Assembly (NCBI GenBank): GCA_023417265.1
Contig: JAEZFY010000329.1
Location: 1 to 10,122, forward strand
Reading direction: 5' to 3'
DNA length: 10,122 nucleotides
From: Actinomycetes bacterium
GTDB lineage: Bacteria > Actinomycetota > Acidimicrobiia > Acidimicrobiales > Ilumatobacteraceae
Part shown: positions 1 through 8,000 of the stretch, piece by piece
How the letters are laid out: each line of letters starts with the position of its first letter
Numbering within the stretch: the first letter of the stretch is position 1
The notes under the pieces: generated by a model
What the model was told of the DNA's origin: nothing
The model's database searches: none
What the model saw: the letters and a program-made list of their open reading frames with translations, nothing else
Translations under genes and position numbers: made by a program

Positions 1-8
1 CGCGCGCG

Positions 9-31
9 CCCCCCCCCCTACCACCCACCCC
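9..31 (-). other. G-rich tract behind the CBM2 protease stop codon
   Basis: Read on the minus strand, 8 bases after the stop codon, the sequence is GGGG-T-GGG-T-GG-TA followed by ten G, then four CG repeats (bases 1-8). Four runs of three or more G can be drawn, so a G-quadruplex is possible. No hairpin terminator is visible before the window ends. Confidence 0.35.
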
Positions 32-39
32 GCACACGG

Positions 40-3000
40 TCAGGTGGTGCAGGCTTGGCCGTTGACGGTGAAGGCCGTCGGTGCCGTGGCCGTGTTCCCG
101 GGCTGGGTGCCGATGAACCCGATCTGCACATGGGCGTTGGGCTGGATCGTCGCGTTCCAGCCGGCATCCGTGGCCGTCACCGTCGAACCCGACACGGAGT
201 AGTCGGCCGACCACCCGCCGGCGATGCCGTGCCCGGCCGGGAGCTGCCACTGCAGTTCCCACCCGTCGATCGGCGCGCTGCCGGTGTTGCGGATCAGGAT
301 CTGGACGGCGTGCCCGCCGGGCCAGCTACCCGTCACCGTGTACTGCACCCGGCACTCGACCGGAGGCGGCGTGGTGGGCGACGGATCGGGGCTCTGCGTG
401 CACGGCTGGCCGTTCAGGGCGAACCCGTTCGGCACCTTGGCCACGCCACCCGGTTGGTTGCCGATGAAGCCGAACGTCACCGACTTGTTCGGCTTGATCT
501 TGGCGTTCCAGCCGACGTTGGAGACCGTGACGTCGGAGCCGGACACGTCGAACGCGCCACTCCAACCGGCGCTGATGCCGTGCCCGTCCGGCAGGGTCCA
601 CCCCAGTTCCCATCCGTCGATGGTCGCGTCACCGATGTTGCGGATGGTCACCTGCACGGTGTGCCCACGGAACCACGTGCTGTTGATCTTGTACTCCACG
701 TGGCACACCGGCGCCGTGACGGCGACGTCGGCCGAGGCGACCTCGACCTCGCTGAAGGGGCCGTCGTGATCGTGCGCCGCGGCGTTGGTGTACGTGCCAG
801 TGTCGACGTCGCCGACCGTGACGCTGTAGCTCAACGACACGGGCCCGGTTTCGTTACCGGGTTCGTTGATCTGGTCGAAGCACACCACGTCGCCGGGCGC
901 CAACAGCGGCAGGTGGTCGCCGGCGTCGAGGAACGAGGTGGCTGCCGTCCCGGTGCCGTTCTCGACGCCGATCGTGGCGCCGCCGGGCACGCTGACACCC
1001 AGATCGAGGTACTCGAACTGGATCTCCGGGAAGTCCGGGTCGACGCCGGACCAGACCCACGCCTGGAACGCACCGACCGAGTTCGACAGATCGGCCGGAT
1101 CCTCACCCCACGGCATCAGGTCCTGCCATTGCACGACCGTCACGGTTTCCGGGATGCCGGCGACGATGACACCCCGATCGTTGGCCACCGAGGCCTCGAG
1201 ATCACCCCACAGCGGTGCGATCACACCGTTCGGCGCAGCCGGGTCGGGCAGCGTCTGCGGCGCCCACGGCTGCCCGCCGTAACCACCGGGGATCGTCGCC
1301 AGACCGTCCTCGGACACCACGAGATGCGGGTAGCTCTCCCCGTAGAACGCGTACGGCGCCCCGCCGATGAACCCGCCGCTGACCGTGTCGCCATCGAGAT
1401 CAGGATTGGGCGCGAACCCGGAGTCGGCGTACAGGTCGAGGCCGTTCGTGCCGCAGAACGGGTTGGTGGCCGACGTGCTCAGCTCGTAGTAGTAGGCGCC
1501 GAGCACCGGAGCTTCCTGGGTGACGGTCCAGGTGATCGTCTGGCCGTCGACGACGCCACCCCCGGTGACCGATGCCGGGTCGATCGTGAACCCGTCGGGC
1601 ACCGTGTCGACGATGGTGTACGTGAGGTCGGCGTCGGTTTCCGTGTTCGGCTCGACCGTGATCGTGTAGTCGATCTGGTCACCCGGCGCAGCCTCGCTGA
1701 CCGACGCCGTCTTGGTGACGTCGTCGGGCAAGCGGACGAGTCGCACCGGGAAGCCGCCGAGATGGTCGGCCGTGTCCGGCAGCCCGCCCAAGGAGGCGAA
1801 CCCGTAGTAGACCTCACCGGCCTGGGAGCCCGGGAGGTTCCACGTGACGGCGACCTCGTAGGGCGTGCCGGCCGGAATGAAGCCGTCCGGACCGATGACG
1901 GTGCCCGTGCCGTTGTCGCCGGCGGCAACAGCCGCGTACGACAGCGTGTACGCATCCTCGGCACCGTCTGCCGAGGCCGCCCAGTTCTGGACGAGCACCC
2001 AGTAGGTACCGGCGGCGTCGGGCACGTGGCAGCGCTCGATCCCGGTTGGTGTGGTGGAGGCGCACACCTCGGTCGCCACGCTCGGGGCGGTTCCAGTGCC
2101 GACGAACAGGTCGGCGTCGGCCATCTCGGCGGCGATCGTCTCGACGATGAGGTACTCCGAGCCAGCCGGGACGTCGACCGTGTAGACGTCGACCTGCGTC
2201 AGATCGTCGTACGGGTTGCCGTTGGTCGGGTCCTCGACGAGCGCCCCCGCCACCTGCGTGCCGGCCACCCAGCCGACGGTGCCGGTGACGTCGGTGACGT
2301 CGCGGGTCTGGATCCCGCCGACGTAGTCGCCGCCGGCGTCGCGGCGGGTGGTCATGTCGGCGCGGGCCGGGACGACGGAACCGGTCGGCACGATCGCGAC
2401 CGGCATCGTCACCGCCGGCACGGCGGGATGGTCGGGGGTCAGGGTGATCCGCCCGAAGTGGGTGACGTCCTCGGCGGCACCTTCGACGTCGGCGGTGACC
2501 GTGATCGTCACGGTGTCGCCCGGCGACACGGTGGTGGCGCTCAAGCCGACATCGAGGGTGATGCCGTCGTCGGTGACCACCGAAGCGCTCCACGACACGC
2601 CGGCGGGCGCGCTGGCCGGCACACTCGCCACGCGTGTCCACGAGCACGAAGCGAGGCACTGCGTGTTGGCGAACGACGGCAGGTTGAGGGCGCGCGGGTC
2701 GCCGCCCTCGGCGGGGTTCGACGCGACGTAGTTTTCGATCGTCTCATCGAACAGCAGCCCGGCCGAGATTGCGGCGCCGACGTCGATGCGCCCGTTGCCC
2801 TGGGCGTACGGCGTGGCGGGTGCACCGTCGTGGTTGCGGACTCCCGGGTCGGCGGTCGACATCAAGGCCGATTGGATCTCGGCCGGTGTCCAGTCGGGCC
2901 GCGCCTGCATCACGAGCGCACCCGCCCCGGCGACGTGCGGGCTTGCCATCGACGTACCGGAGATGAATCCGTGCACGTTGCCGCCGTTGCCGTCGGCGAA

Positions 3001-4797
3001 GTCGCGTAGGGCGGCGAGGATGTCGACGCCGGGCGCGCTGACGGACGGGACGATCGTGTCGACCGCCCGGTTCGGCCCACGCGAGGAGAAGCTCGCCATG
3101 AAGTCGGCGAAGTCGCCGTCGGCCGGATCGTGGAGGAAGGCCGTACCGGCGATCGTGGCGACGTGCCCGCTGCCGACCGCCAGCCAGTTCTTGAGCACGG
3201 TGCCGTCGGCGTTGGTGATGAACACGCCCGGAAGCGCGAACTCGTCGCCGGTCAGCGAGTTGCCGTGGTTGGTGTCGTTGACGAGCACGAAGCCGATGCC
3301 GCCCTGGGCGGCGACGTTGACGGACTTCTCGACGCGCCCGTTGACGCCCCGGTCGCAGACCACGATCAGGCCGGTGAAGTCGTTGGCCGAGTTGGACTGG
3401 CACAGCGGGTCGCCGAACGCCCCGGCGTACACGATCGGGGCCGGCTCGGCGAGCCCGCCCGTGACCGACTTGCCGAGGATGTCGGGCAGCGCGCCCTCCG
3501 AGCTGGTGAGCCCGGTGAGGACGTTGCTGTTGTAGCGCGTGTGGGTGGAGGCGCCGACCGAGATGATCCACGGCGCGTCCGCTGGGCTGCCGGTGGTGGC
3601 GAAGCCCGGGCCGTCGTTGCCGTTCGAGGTGGCGACGAACACGCCCGCCGCGCGGGCGTTCAGGAAGCCGACGCTGTCGAAGTCGGTCCACAGCTCCGAC
3701 GGCGCCGACGAGCCGATCGAGTAGTTGATGACGTCGACCCCGTCGGCGATGGCCTGGTCGATCGAGGCGGTCAGGCCACCCAGGCTGCAGCACCCGAGAT
3801 AGGCGATGATGTTGGCGTGGGGCGCGACGCCCGAGATCTCGAAGGCGGGGGTCACGAACCCGCTCGCCGCGGTGACCACGACATCACCGACGACGTTGCC
3901 GCCGGCCGTGGATGCGGTGTGCGACCCGTGCCCGTCGTAGTCGACCGCCCGCGGTTGGCCGGCGACGAACGTCCACGCGCCGATCAGCTTGTCGTTGCAC
4001 GTGAAGGCGGGATCGTACGACGGCTCCTCCGGGTTGCAGACGCCGACGTAGTTGCCGGCGCCGAGCGGATTGGTGTGGTCGTAGCCGTCGCCGGGCGCCG
4101 GGTCGGCGAACGACTCGTTCTCCGGGCTGATGCCGGTATCGATGATGCCGATCACCATCCCCTCGCCGCGGTAGTCGGCCGGCAGGCCGAGTTCGGCGGA
4201 TGCGTTCCACGCCGCGTCGGCGTTGATCAACGTCGGGCCCGCATCGGTGTGCGGCTGACGCAACTGGTCGGGGGTGATCGACACGACCGACGGGTCGGCG
4301 GCGAGGACTGCCACCTCATCGGCGGTCAGCGCCACCGCCATGCCGTTGACCGCGTACCGGTAGGTGTACAGCGGATCGAGATCGCGGCCGAGCAAGCCGC
4401 CGGCCCGCTCGACGAAGCTTGCCTGCTGCTGCTGCAAGAACCCCTCGTAGGCGCGCACCGGGCGGCTCTCGGGGTCGAGCTTGGCGCCGCCCGTCGCGGT
4501 CGCCGCGAGGCCGGGCGTGCCGCCCGTGTAGGTCGGCACGGCCGGGTCGGCGAGGCGGACGAGATAGGTCTGCGGGCCGGGGCCAGCGGCGATGCTGACC
4601 CGCGCCATCTGCTTGGCGACGCCGCCTTCGGCGAGGCCGGGTGTCTCGTGCAGTTGTTCGAGCTGGCTCGGATCGATCCGAGCTCCGCCCGCGTCGACGG
4701 CTGGTGTGCCACCGGCGGCGACAGCTGGCCCGACCGTCGCGGCCGTGCCGGCGAGCATCGCCACAGCGGCTGCGGCGAGCATGAACGTGCGCTTCAT
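40..4797 (-). CDS. Secreted S8 subtilase with PA, PPC, DUF11 and tandem CBM2 modules
   Basis: Extracellular serine endopeptidase of the subtilisin family, 1585 residues. Residues 1-28 form a signal peptide (MKRT, hydrophobic Ala/Val core, AVA-A cleavage region). An I9-like pro-domain follows (about 75-182). The catalytic domain (about 188-685) has Asp220 (IIDTG), His290 (DGHGSH), oxyanion Asn394 (SNGNDG) and Ser616 (SGTSMASPH). A PA domain is inserted at about 440-555. Then come an Fn3-like domain with Cys714/Cys718 (700-815), a PPC-like domain (862-958), a DUF11-like domain split by a 225-residue insert (1022-1360), and two CBM2 modules (1365-1466, 1482-1583). The MKRT start is chosen because it opens the signal peptide and AGGGAG lies 9 bases upstream; the open frame continues 58 codons further to 4971, but that part crosses the promoter and has no secretion signal. 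Many paired cysteines fit an oxidising location. Substrate is unknown; the CBMs suggest work on cellulose- or chitin-rich material (inference). Confidence 0.95.
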   Translation of the reverse strand: MKRTFMLAAAAVAMLAGTAATVGPAVAAGGTPAVDAGGARIDPSQLEQLHETPGLAEGGVAKQMARVSIAAGPGPQTYLVRLADPAVPTYTGGTPGLAATATGGAKLDPESRPVRAYEGFLQQQQASFVERAGGLLGRDLDPLYTYRYAVNGMAVALTADEVAVLAADPSVVSITPDQLRQPHTDAGPTLINADAAWNASAELGLPADYRGEGMVIGIIDTGISPENESFADPAPGDGYDHTNPLGAGNYVGVCNPEEPSYDPAFTCNDKLIGAWTFVAGQPRAVDYDGHGSHTASTAGGNVVGDVVVTAASGFVTPAFEISGVAPHANIIAYLGCCSLGGLTASIDQAIADGVDVINYSIGSSAPSELWTDFDSVGFLNARAAGVFVATSNGNDGPGFATTGSPADAPWIISVGASTHTRYNSNVLTGLTSSEGALPDILGKSVTGGLAEPAPIVYAGAFGDPLCQSNSANDFTGLIVVCDRGVNGRVEKSVNVAAQGGIGFVLVNDTNHGNSLTGDEFALPGVFITNADGTVLKNWLAVGSGHVATIAGTAFLHDPADGDFADFMASFSSRGPNRAVDTIVPSVSAPGVDILAALRDFADGNGGNVHGFISGTSMASPHVAGAGALVMQARPDWTPAEIQSALMSTADPGVRNHDGAPATPYAQGNGRIDVGAAISAGLLFDETIENYVASNPAEGGDPRALNLPSFANTQCLASCSWTRVASVPASAPAGVSWSASVVTDDGITLDVGLSATTVSPGDTVTITVTADVEGAAEDVTHFGRITLTPDHPAVPAVTMPVAIVPTGSVVPARADMTTRRDAGGDYVGGIQTRDVTDVTGTVGWVAGTQVAGALVEDPTNGNPYDDLTQVDVYTVDVPAGSEYLIVETIAAEMADADLFVGTGTAPSVATEVCASTTPTGIERCHVPDAAGTYWVLVQNWAASADGAEDAYTLSYAAVAAGDNGTGTVIGPDGFIPAGTPYEVAVTWNLPGSQAGEVYYGFASLGGLPDTADHLGGFPVRLVRLPDDVTKTASVSEAAPGDQIDYTITVEPNTETDADLTYTIVDTVPDGFTIDPASVTGGGVVDGQTITWTVTQEAPVLGAYYYELSTSATNPFCGTNGLDLYADSGFAPNPDLDGDTVSGGFIGGAPYAFYGESYPHLVVSEDGLATIPGGYGGQPWAPQTLPDPAAPNGVIAPLWGDLEASVANDRGVIVAGIPETVTVVQWQDLMPWGEDPADLSNSVGAFQAWVWSGVDPDFPEIQFEYLDLGVSVPGGATIGVENGTGTAATSFLDAGDHLPLLAPGDVVCFDQINEPGNETGPVSLSYSVTVGDVDTGTYTNAAAHDHDGPFSEVEVASADVAVTAPVCHVEYKINSTWFRGHTVQVTIRNIGDATIDGWELGWTLPDGHGISAGWSGAFDVSGSDVTVSNVGWNAKIKPNKSVTFGFIGNQPGGVAKVPNGFALNGQPCTQSPDPSPTTPPPVECRVQYTVTGSWPGGHAVQILIRNTGSAPIDGWELQWQLPAGHGIAGGWSADYSVSGSTVTATDAGWNATIQPNAHVQIGFIGTQPGNTATAPTAFTVNGQACTT
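49..705 (-). repeat. Tandem CBM2 domain pair with Pro/Thr linker
   Basis: Two homologous modules of 102 residues each close the downstream protease: residues 1365-1466 (bases 400-705) and 1482-1583 (bases 49-354). A Pro/Ser/Thr-rich linker (bases 355-399) joins them. Each starts and ends with Cys, as in CBM2, where the pair forms a disulfide. Each keeps the three surface Trp of the type-A CBM2a face: W1375, W1412, W1430 and W1492, W1529, W1547. Conserved DGWEL-W, VSGS-VT, GWNA and GFIG-QPG blocks match between copies. CBM2a members bind crystalline cellulose or chitin (established knowledge); the ligand here is inferred. Both copies have GH where characterised members usually have GF after the first Trp. 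Confidence 0.9.
844..1518 (-). other. Extra beta-sandwich module inserted in the DUF11-like domain
   Basis: Residues 1094-1318 of the downstream protease interrupt a DUF11-like domain. The first half ends at ITWTV and the second half resumes at VSLSYSVTV. The paralogue runs directly from IAWNDL to LTLTYAVTV with about ten residues between. The insert contains YGESYPHLVVSEDG, NGVIAPLWGDL, VTVVQWQDL, FQAWVW and ATIGVENGTG, a pattern resembling nidogen-like beta-sandwich modules of secreted bacterial proteins (by eye only). One Cys lies near each end (C1115 and C1306) and they could form a closing disulfide. Confidence 0.6.
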
Positions 4798-4915
4798 TCT
4801 GAGCGTCTCCCTGGCTGGGTTGAGTGGTGCTCGTCCGCTCGCCCCCGCCCGGGGCGCCCGATGGGTTCGTTCGTTCCCCCGGATGTGCCAGACCGGTCGA
4901 GACCGACCAGCACGA
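4798..4915 (-). other. Probable 5' leader of the CBM2 protease
   Basis: Untranslated stretch between the inferred transcription start and the ATG. It holds the ribosome binding site, a short GC hairpin (gcccc 4841-4845, loop 4846-4850, ggggc 4851-4855), three tandem GTTC units on the plus strand (4865-4876) and an inverted repeat CGGTC-GA-GACCG (4894-4905). None matches a riboswitch class that I recognise. Confidence 0.3.
4807..4812 (-). promoter_or_regulatory. Ribosome binding site of the CBM2 protease
   Basis: AGGGAG on the minus strand, 9 bases before the ATG at 4795-4797. It decides in favour of the MKRT start rather than the longer open frame. Confidence 0.75.
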
Positions 4916-4921
4916 GTGGTG

Positions 4922-4927
4922 ACCGTA
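4922..4927 (-). promoter_or_regulatory. Extended -10 hexamer of the CBM2 protease promoter
   Basis: On the minus strand this reads TGC-TACGGT: a TANNNT -10 hexamer preceded by the TGN extended element. No good TTGACA-like -35 is seen 17 bases upstream (it reads CACACG inside the CRP-type palindrome), as expected for an activator-dependent promoter. A start near base 4915 would give a leader of about 118 bases. The assignment rests on pattern and position only. Confidence 0.45.
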
Positions 4928-4945
4928 GCACCTCTCCGAGTGCCC

Positions 4946-4963
4946 GTGTGACGGATCTCACAC
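4946..4963. promoter_or_regulatory. CRP/GlxR-type operator palindrome
   Basis: GTGTGACGGATCTCACAC is a perfect 6-base inverted repeat around a 6-base spacer and contains an exact TGTGA-N6-TCACA core (4947-4962). This is the consensus bound by cAMP receptor proteins, including the actinobacterial GlxR and mycobacterial CRP. It lies in the gap before the CBM2 protease, with its centre (4954.5) about 40 bases upstream of the inferred transcription start, close to the -41.5 spacing of class II CRP-activated promoters. Confidence 0.65.
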
Positions 4964-4990
4964 CGAGGCACACCCGCTGGCGGCCGACGC

Positions 4991-5026
4991 GACGAGGGGC
5001 GGCCCGACCGGCACGCCGCCCCCGTC
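4991..5026 (-). terminator. GC-rich hairpin behind the RLFDTR-repeat protease
   Basis: The arms at 4991-5003 and 5015-5026 pair over 12 base pairs (GACG-GGGGCGGC against GCCGCCCCCGTC) with one bulged A at 4995 and an 11-base loop. The stem begins 12 bases after the stop codon of the upstream protease. No U-tract follows, but U-poor hairpin terminators are common in high-GC actinomycetes. It separates the two proteases and fits the downstream gene having its own promoter. Confidence 0.5.
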
Positions 5027-5038
5027 GGGTTCAGTCGG

Positions 5039-8000
5039 TCACGTCGCCGCGAACCACCCGTTGACGTCGGCGATCAGGTCCGTCGGCACCTTGGCGAAGA
5101 AGCACACCTCACCCTCGGCGGACACGGGCGTGAGCACCGCGTTCGGATAGACGCCGGGACCCATGAAGTTGACGTTGGACACCACCGGGCGCGGCCCACA
5201 CGGGTAGACCGTGACGTAGCCGGGGCCGGTGGGATCGACGGCGGTGACGTTGAGCGACACCATGCCGACGCCGTCGGCCGGCACGCCGCCGATGCCGGTG
5301 ACCTTGACCTTCACGATGTTGGCGTCGCCGCCGTACTGCTGCTTGGCGACGGTGATGAGGCCGTCCGGCTCCGTGGCGCGGGTGTCGAACAAGCGCACCG
5401 GCGTCACCGGGCCGTACCCGGAACCGGCCGGGAACCAGGCGTTGACGTCGGCGATCAGGTGCGTGCTGACCTTCGAGTAGAAGCACACCTCGCCGTCGGC
5501 CGAGAGCGGGGTGATCACCGCGTTCGGGTACACGCCGGGCCCCGAGTAGTTGACGTTCGAGACGAACGGCCGGGTGTCGTTGCACGGGTACACCGTGACG
5601 TAGCCGGCCCCGGACGGATCGACGGCGGTCACGTTGAGCGCCACCGCCGCAGCTCCGGTGTCGGGCACACCGGACACGCCGGCGACCTTGACCCGGAGGA
5701 TCGAGCCCTCACCGCCGATCGGCGACTTGGGCACGACGATCGACCCGTTCGGCTCGGTTGCCCGCGTGTCGAACAAGCGCGCCGGCGTCACGGTGCCGAC
5801 TCCGGCGCCCTCGGGGAACCAGCCGACGACATCGGCGATCAGATGGGCGTGCACCTTCGAGTAGAAGCAGAGGCTCCCATCGGGCGCCACGGGCACCACC
5901 ACCGCGTTCGGGTAAGCGCCCGGCGCTCCCGTGTAGTTGACGTTCGATACGAGCGGCCGCGTCGAGCCACACGGAAAGATCGTGACGTACCCGTGACCCG
6001 CCGGATCGACGGCAGTCACGTTGAGCGCCACGGCAGCGACACCGTCAGCGCCGATGCCCGCCACGCCGAGCAGGTTCACGGTGAGCACGTCGTCGCCGCC
6101 CACCGTGTGCTTGGGCACGTCGACTGCGCCCTGCGGTTCGGTGGGCCGTGTGTCGAACAGCCGCTTCGGCGGCACGGGCTGCAGCAACGGCGGTTCGACG
6201 AAGACGGTCGCCGAGGCGATCTCCGGGCGCGCGCCCGGATCGTCGCTGAGGTGCGTGACCTCGTTCGTGTACGGCCCCGGTGCGGCGTCGGCATCGACCG
6301 TCACGGCGTACGTGAGCGTCAGTCCGTCCGCGTCGTCACCCTCGAGCAGGAGATCGTTCCACGCGATCGTGTCACCGTCGATCACCCCGCCGCCGGTGAC
6401 GCTGCCGACGACGAGCGTGAGCCCGGCGGGCACCACGTCGATGAGGTCGTAGCGCACGTCGGCACCGCTGATGCTGGGCGCAATCGAGATCGTGTAGGCG
6501 ACGGTGTCGAGCCGTTCGGCTTGCGCCGTCGATGCGGTCTTGGTCACGTCGTCGGCATGGCGGTAGAGGGTGAACGGGACGTACCCGAGGTCGCCCGGGT
6601 TGGCGGGGTCGCTGCCGAGCTCGAGCGTGCCGTACCAGACCGAGCCAGGCTGGGCAGCGACGTCGTAGGCGACGGTGACCGCGTACTCGGTCGCACCCGG
6701 CGCGGCGGGCGACGTGACCTCGGCGTTGCCGAGGTCGCTGCCGGGCACGACGCCGATCGCCACCGAGTAGGTGTCGGAGGCCCCCGACGCCGCCCAGTTC
6801 TGCACGAGCACCCACCAGTCGCCGGCCTCGGGCAGGTCGATCGAACAGAACTCGGCCGAGCCGGACGTCGCCGACCTGCACTCCAGGGTGGCGTTCGACG
6901 CGGTCGTGCCGGTGCCGACGTACAGATCGAGGTCGTCCATCGTGGTGCCGAGCACCTCGACGGCCAGCCGGTCGGAGCCGGCCGGAACGCTGACCGGGAG
7001 CACCGCGACACCTCCCGCAGCGACGTCGAAGGCGTCATCGAACGTCGGGTCCTGGCCGAGTTCGCCGTCGACGATGTCGGCTTCGGCGAGGCCGAGCATC
7101 GTGCCGGTGAAGTCATCGACAGGGATCGAGGCGACGTCGAATGACGTCTCCCCGGCGTCGCGGCGCGTGTCGACCGCCAGCGAGTCGGGCAGCTGGGCGG
7201 CCGCGGCGAACACGCCGAGTGGCATCGTCACCTCGGGAATCGTCGGGTCGTCGGGCGTGAGCGTGATCCGCGCATCACCGCTCTCGCCGATGTCGAGCAG
7301 GGTGACGTCGGCGACCACCGCCAGGACGAGTTCGCCGGGCACGGAGTCGTCGACGGAGACGTCGACGTCGAGCGCCGGATCGCCCTCGATCGCGACGCTG
7401 GCCGCCCAGCTCACGGCCGGGTCGAGATTCCTCGCGACACGGCTCCACTCGCAGGTCAGCACGCACTGACTGTCGGCGAACGAGGGGAGATTGAGGTCGC
7501 GGGCGGGCTCGAAGACGTAGTCCGTCGGGGCGACGTCGAACAGCAGCCCGGCGTCAGCGGCGCGCTCGATGTCGAGCCGGCCCGAACCCTGCGTGTAGAT
7601 GTCGGCGGGGGTGCTGTTCAGGTCCGTGACGGTGGGCACGGCGGTCGTCATCAGCGCCGATTGGAGCTCCGGCGATGTCCAGTCGGGGTGGAGTTGGCGC
7701 AACAGCAGCGCCGCCCCGGCGACGTGCGGCGACGCCATCGACGTGCCCGAGATCGCCCCCCACACCGGCACCGTGGGGTCGCCGGGGTGCGCCAGCGCGG
7801 CCATGATGTCGACGCCGGGCGCCGACAGCGATGGGTTGACGACGTCGACCGCCGCGTTCGGCCCGCGTGACGAGAAGTCGCCGATCATGTCCTCGCGGTC
7901 GGGGTCGTCGGCGTGGAGCGACGTCACCCATGACACTTCGGCCGCGGGATGACCGGCGAGGAACGCGTAGAGCGCCTGGCCCGCGTTGTTGCTGATCAGG

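Noticed and set aside
55..3009. Long plus-strand open frame of 984 codons opposite the CBM2 protease
   Set aside because: Its translation is extremely rich in Arg, Gly, Asp and Val with no recognisable motif. It is the expected antisense shadow of a GC-rich gene whose minus-strand frame has complete protease motifs.
4798..4971. N-terminal extension of 58 codons on the CBM2 protease
   Set aside because: It would bury the signal peptide, lacks a secretion signal, and overlaps the -10 and CRP-type sites. The MKRT start has a good ribosome binding site.
3130..5064. Plus-strand open frame of 644 codons spanning the intergenic gap
   Set aside because: Low-complexity Arg/Val/Gly/Asp composition, no ribosome binding site noted, and it crosses the promoter and terminator signals of the minus-strand genes.
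5459..7144. Plus-strand open frame of 561 codons opposite the repeat region
   Set aside because: Antisense shadow of the RLFDTR and DUF11 coding sequence; the apparent repeats in it only mirror the real protein repeats.
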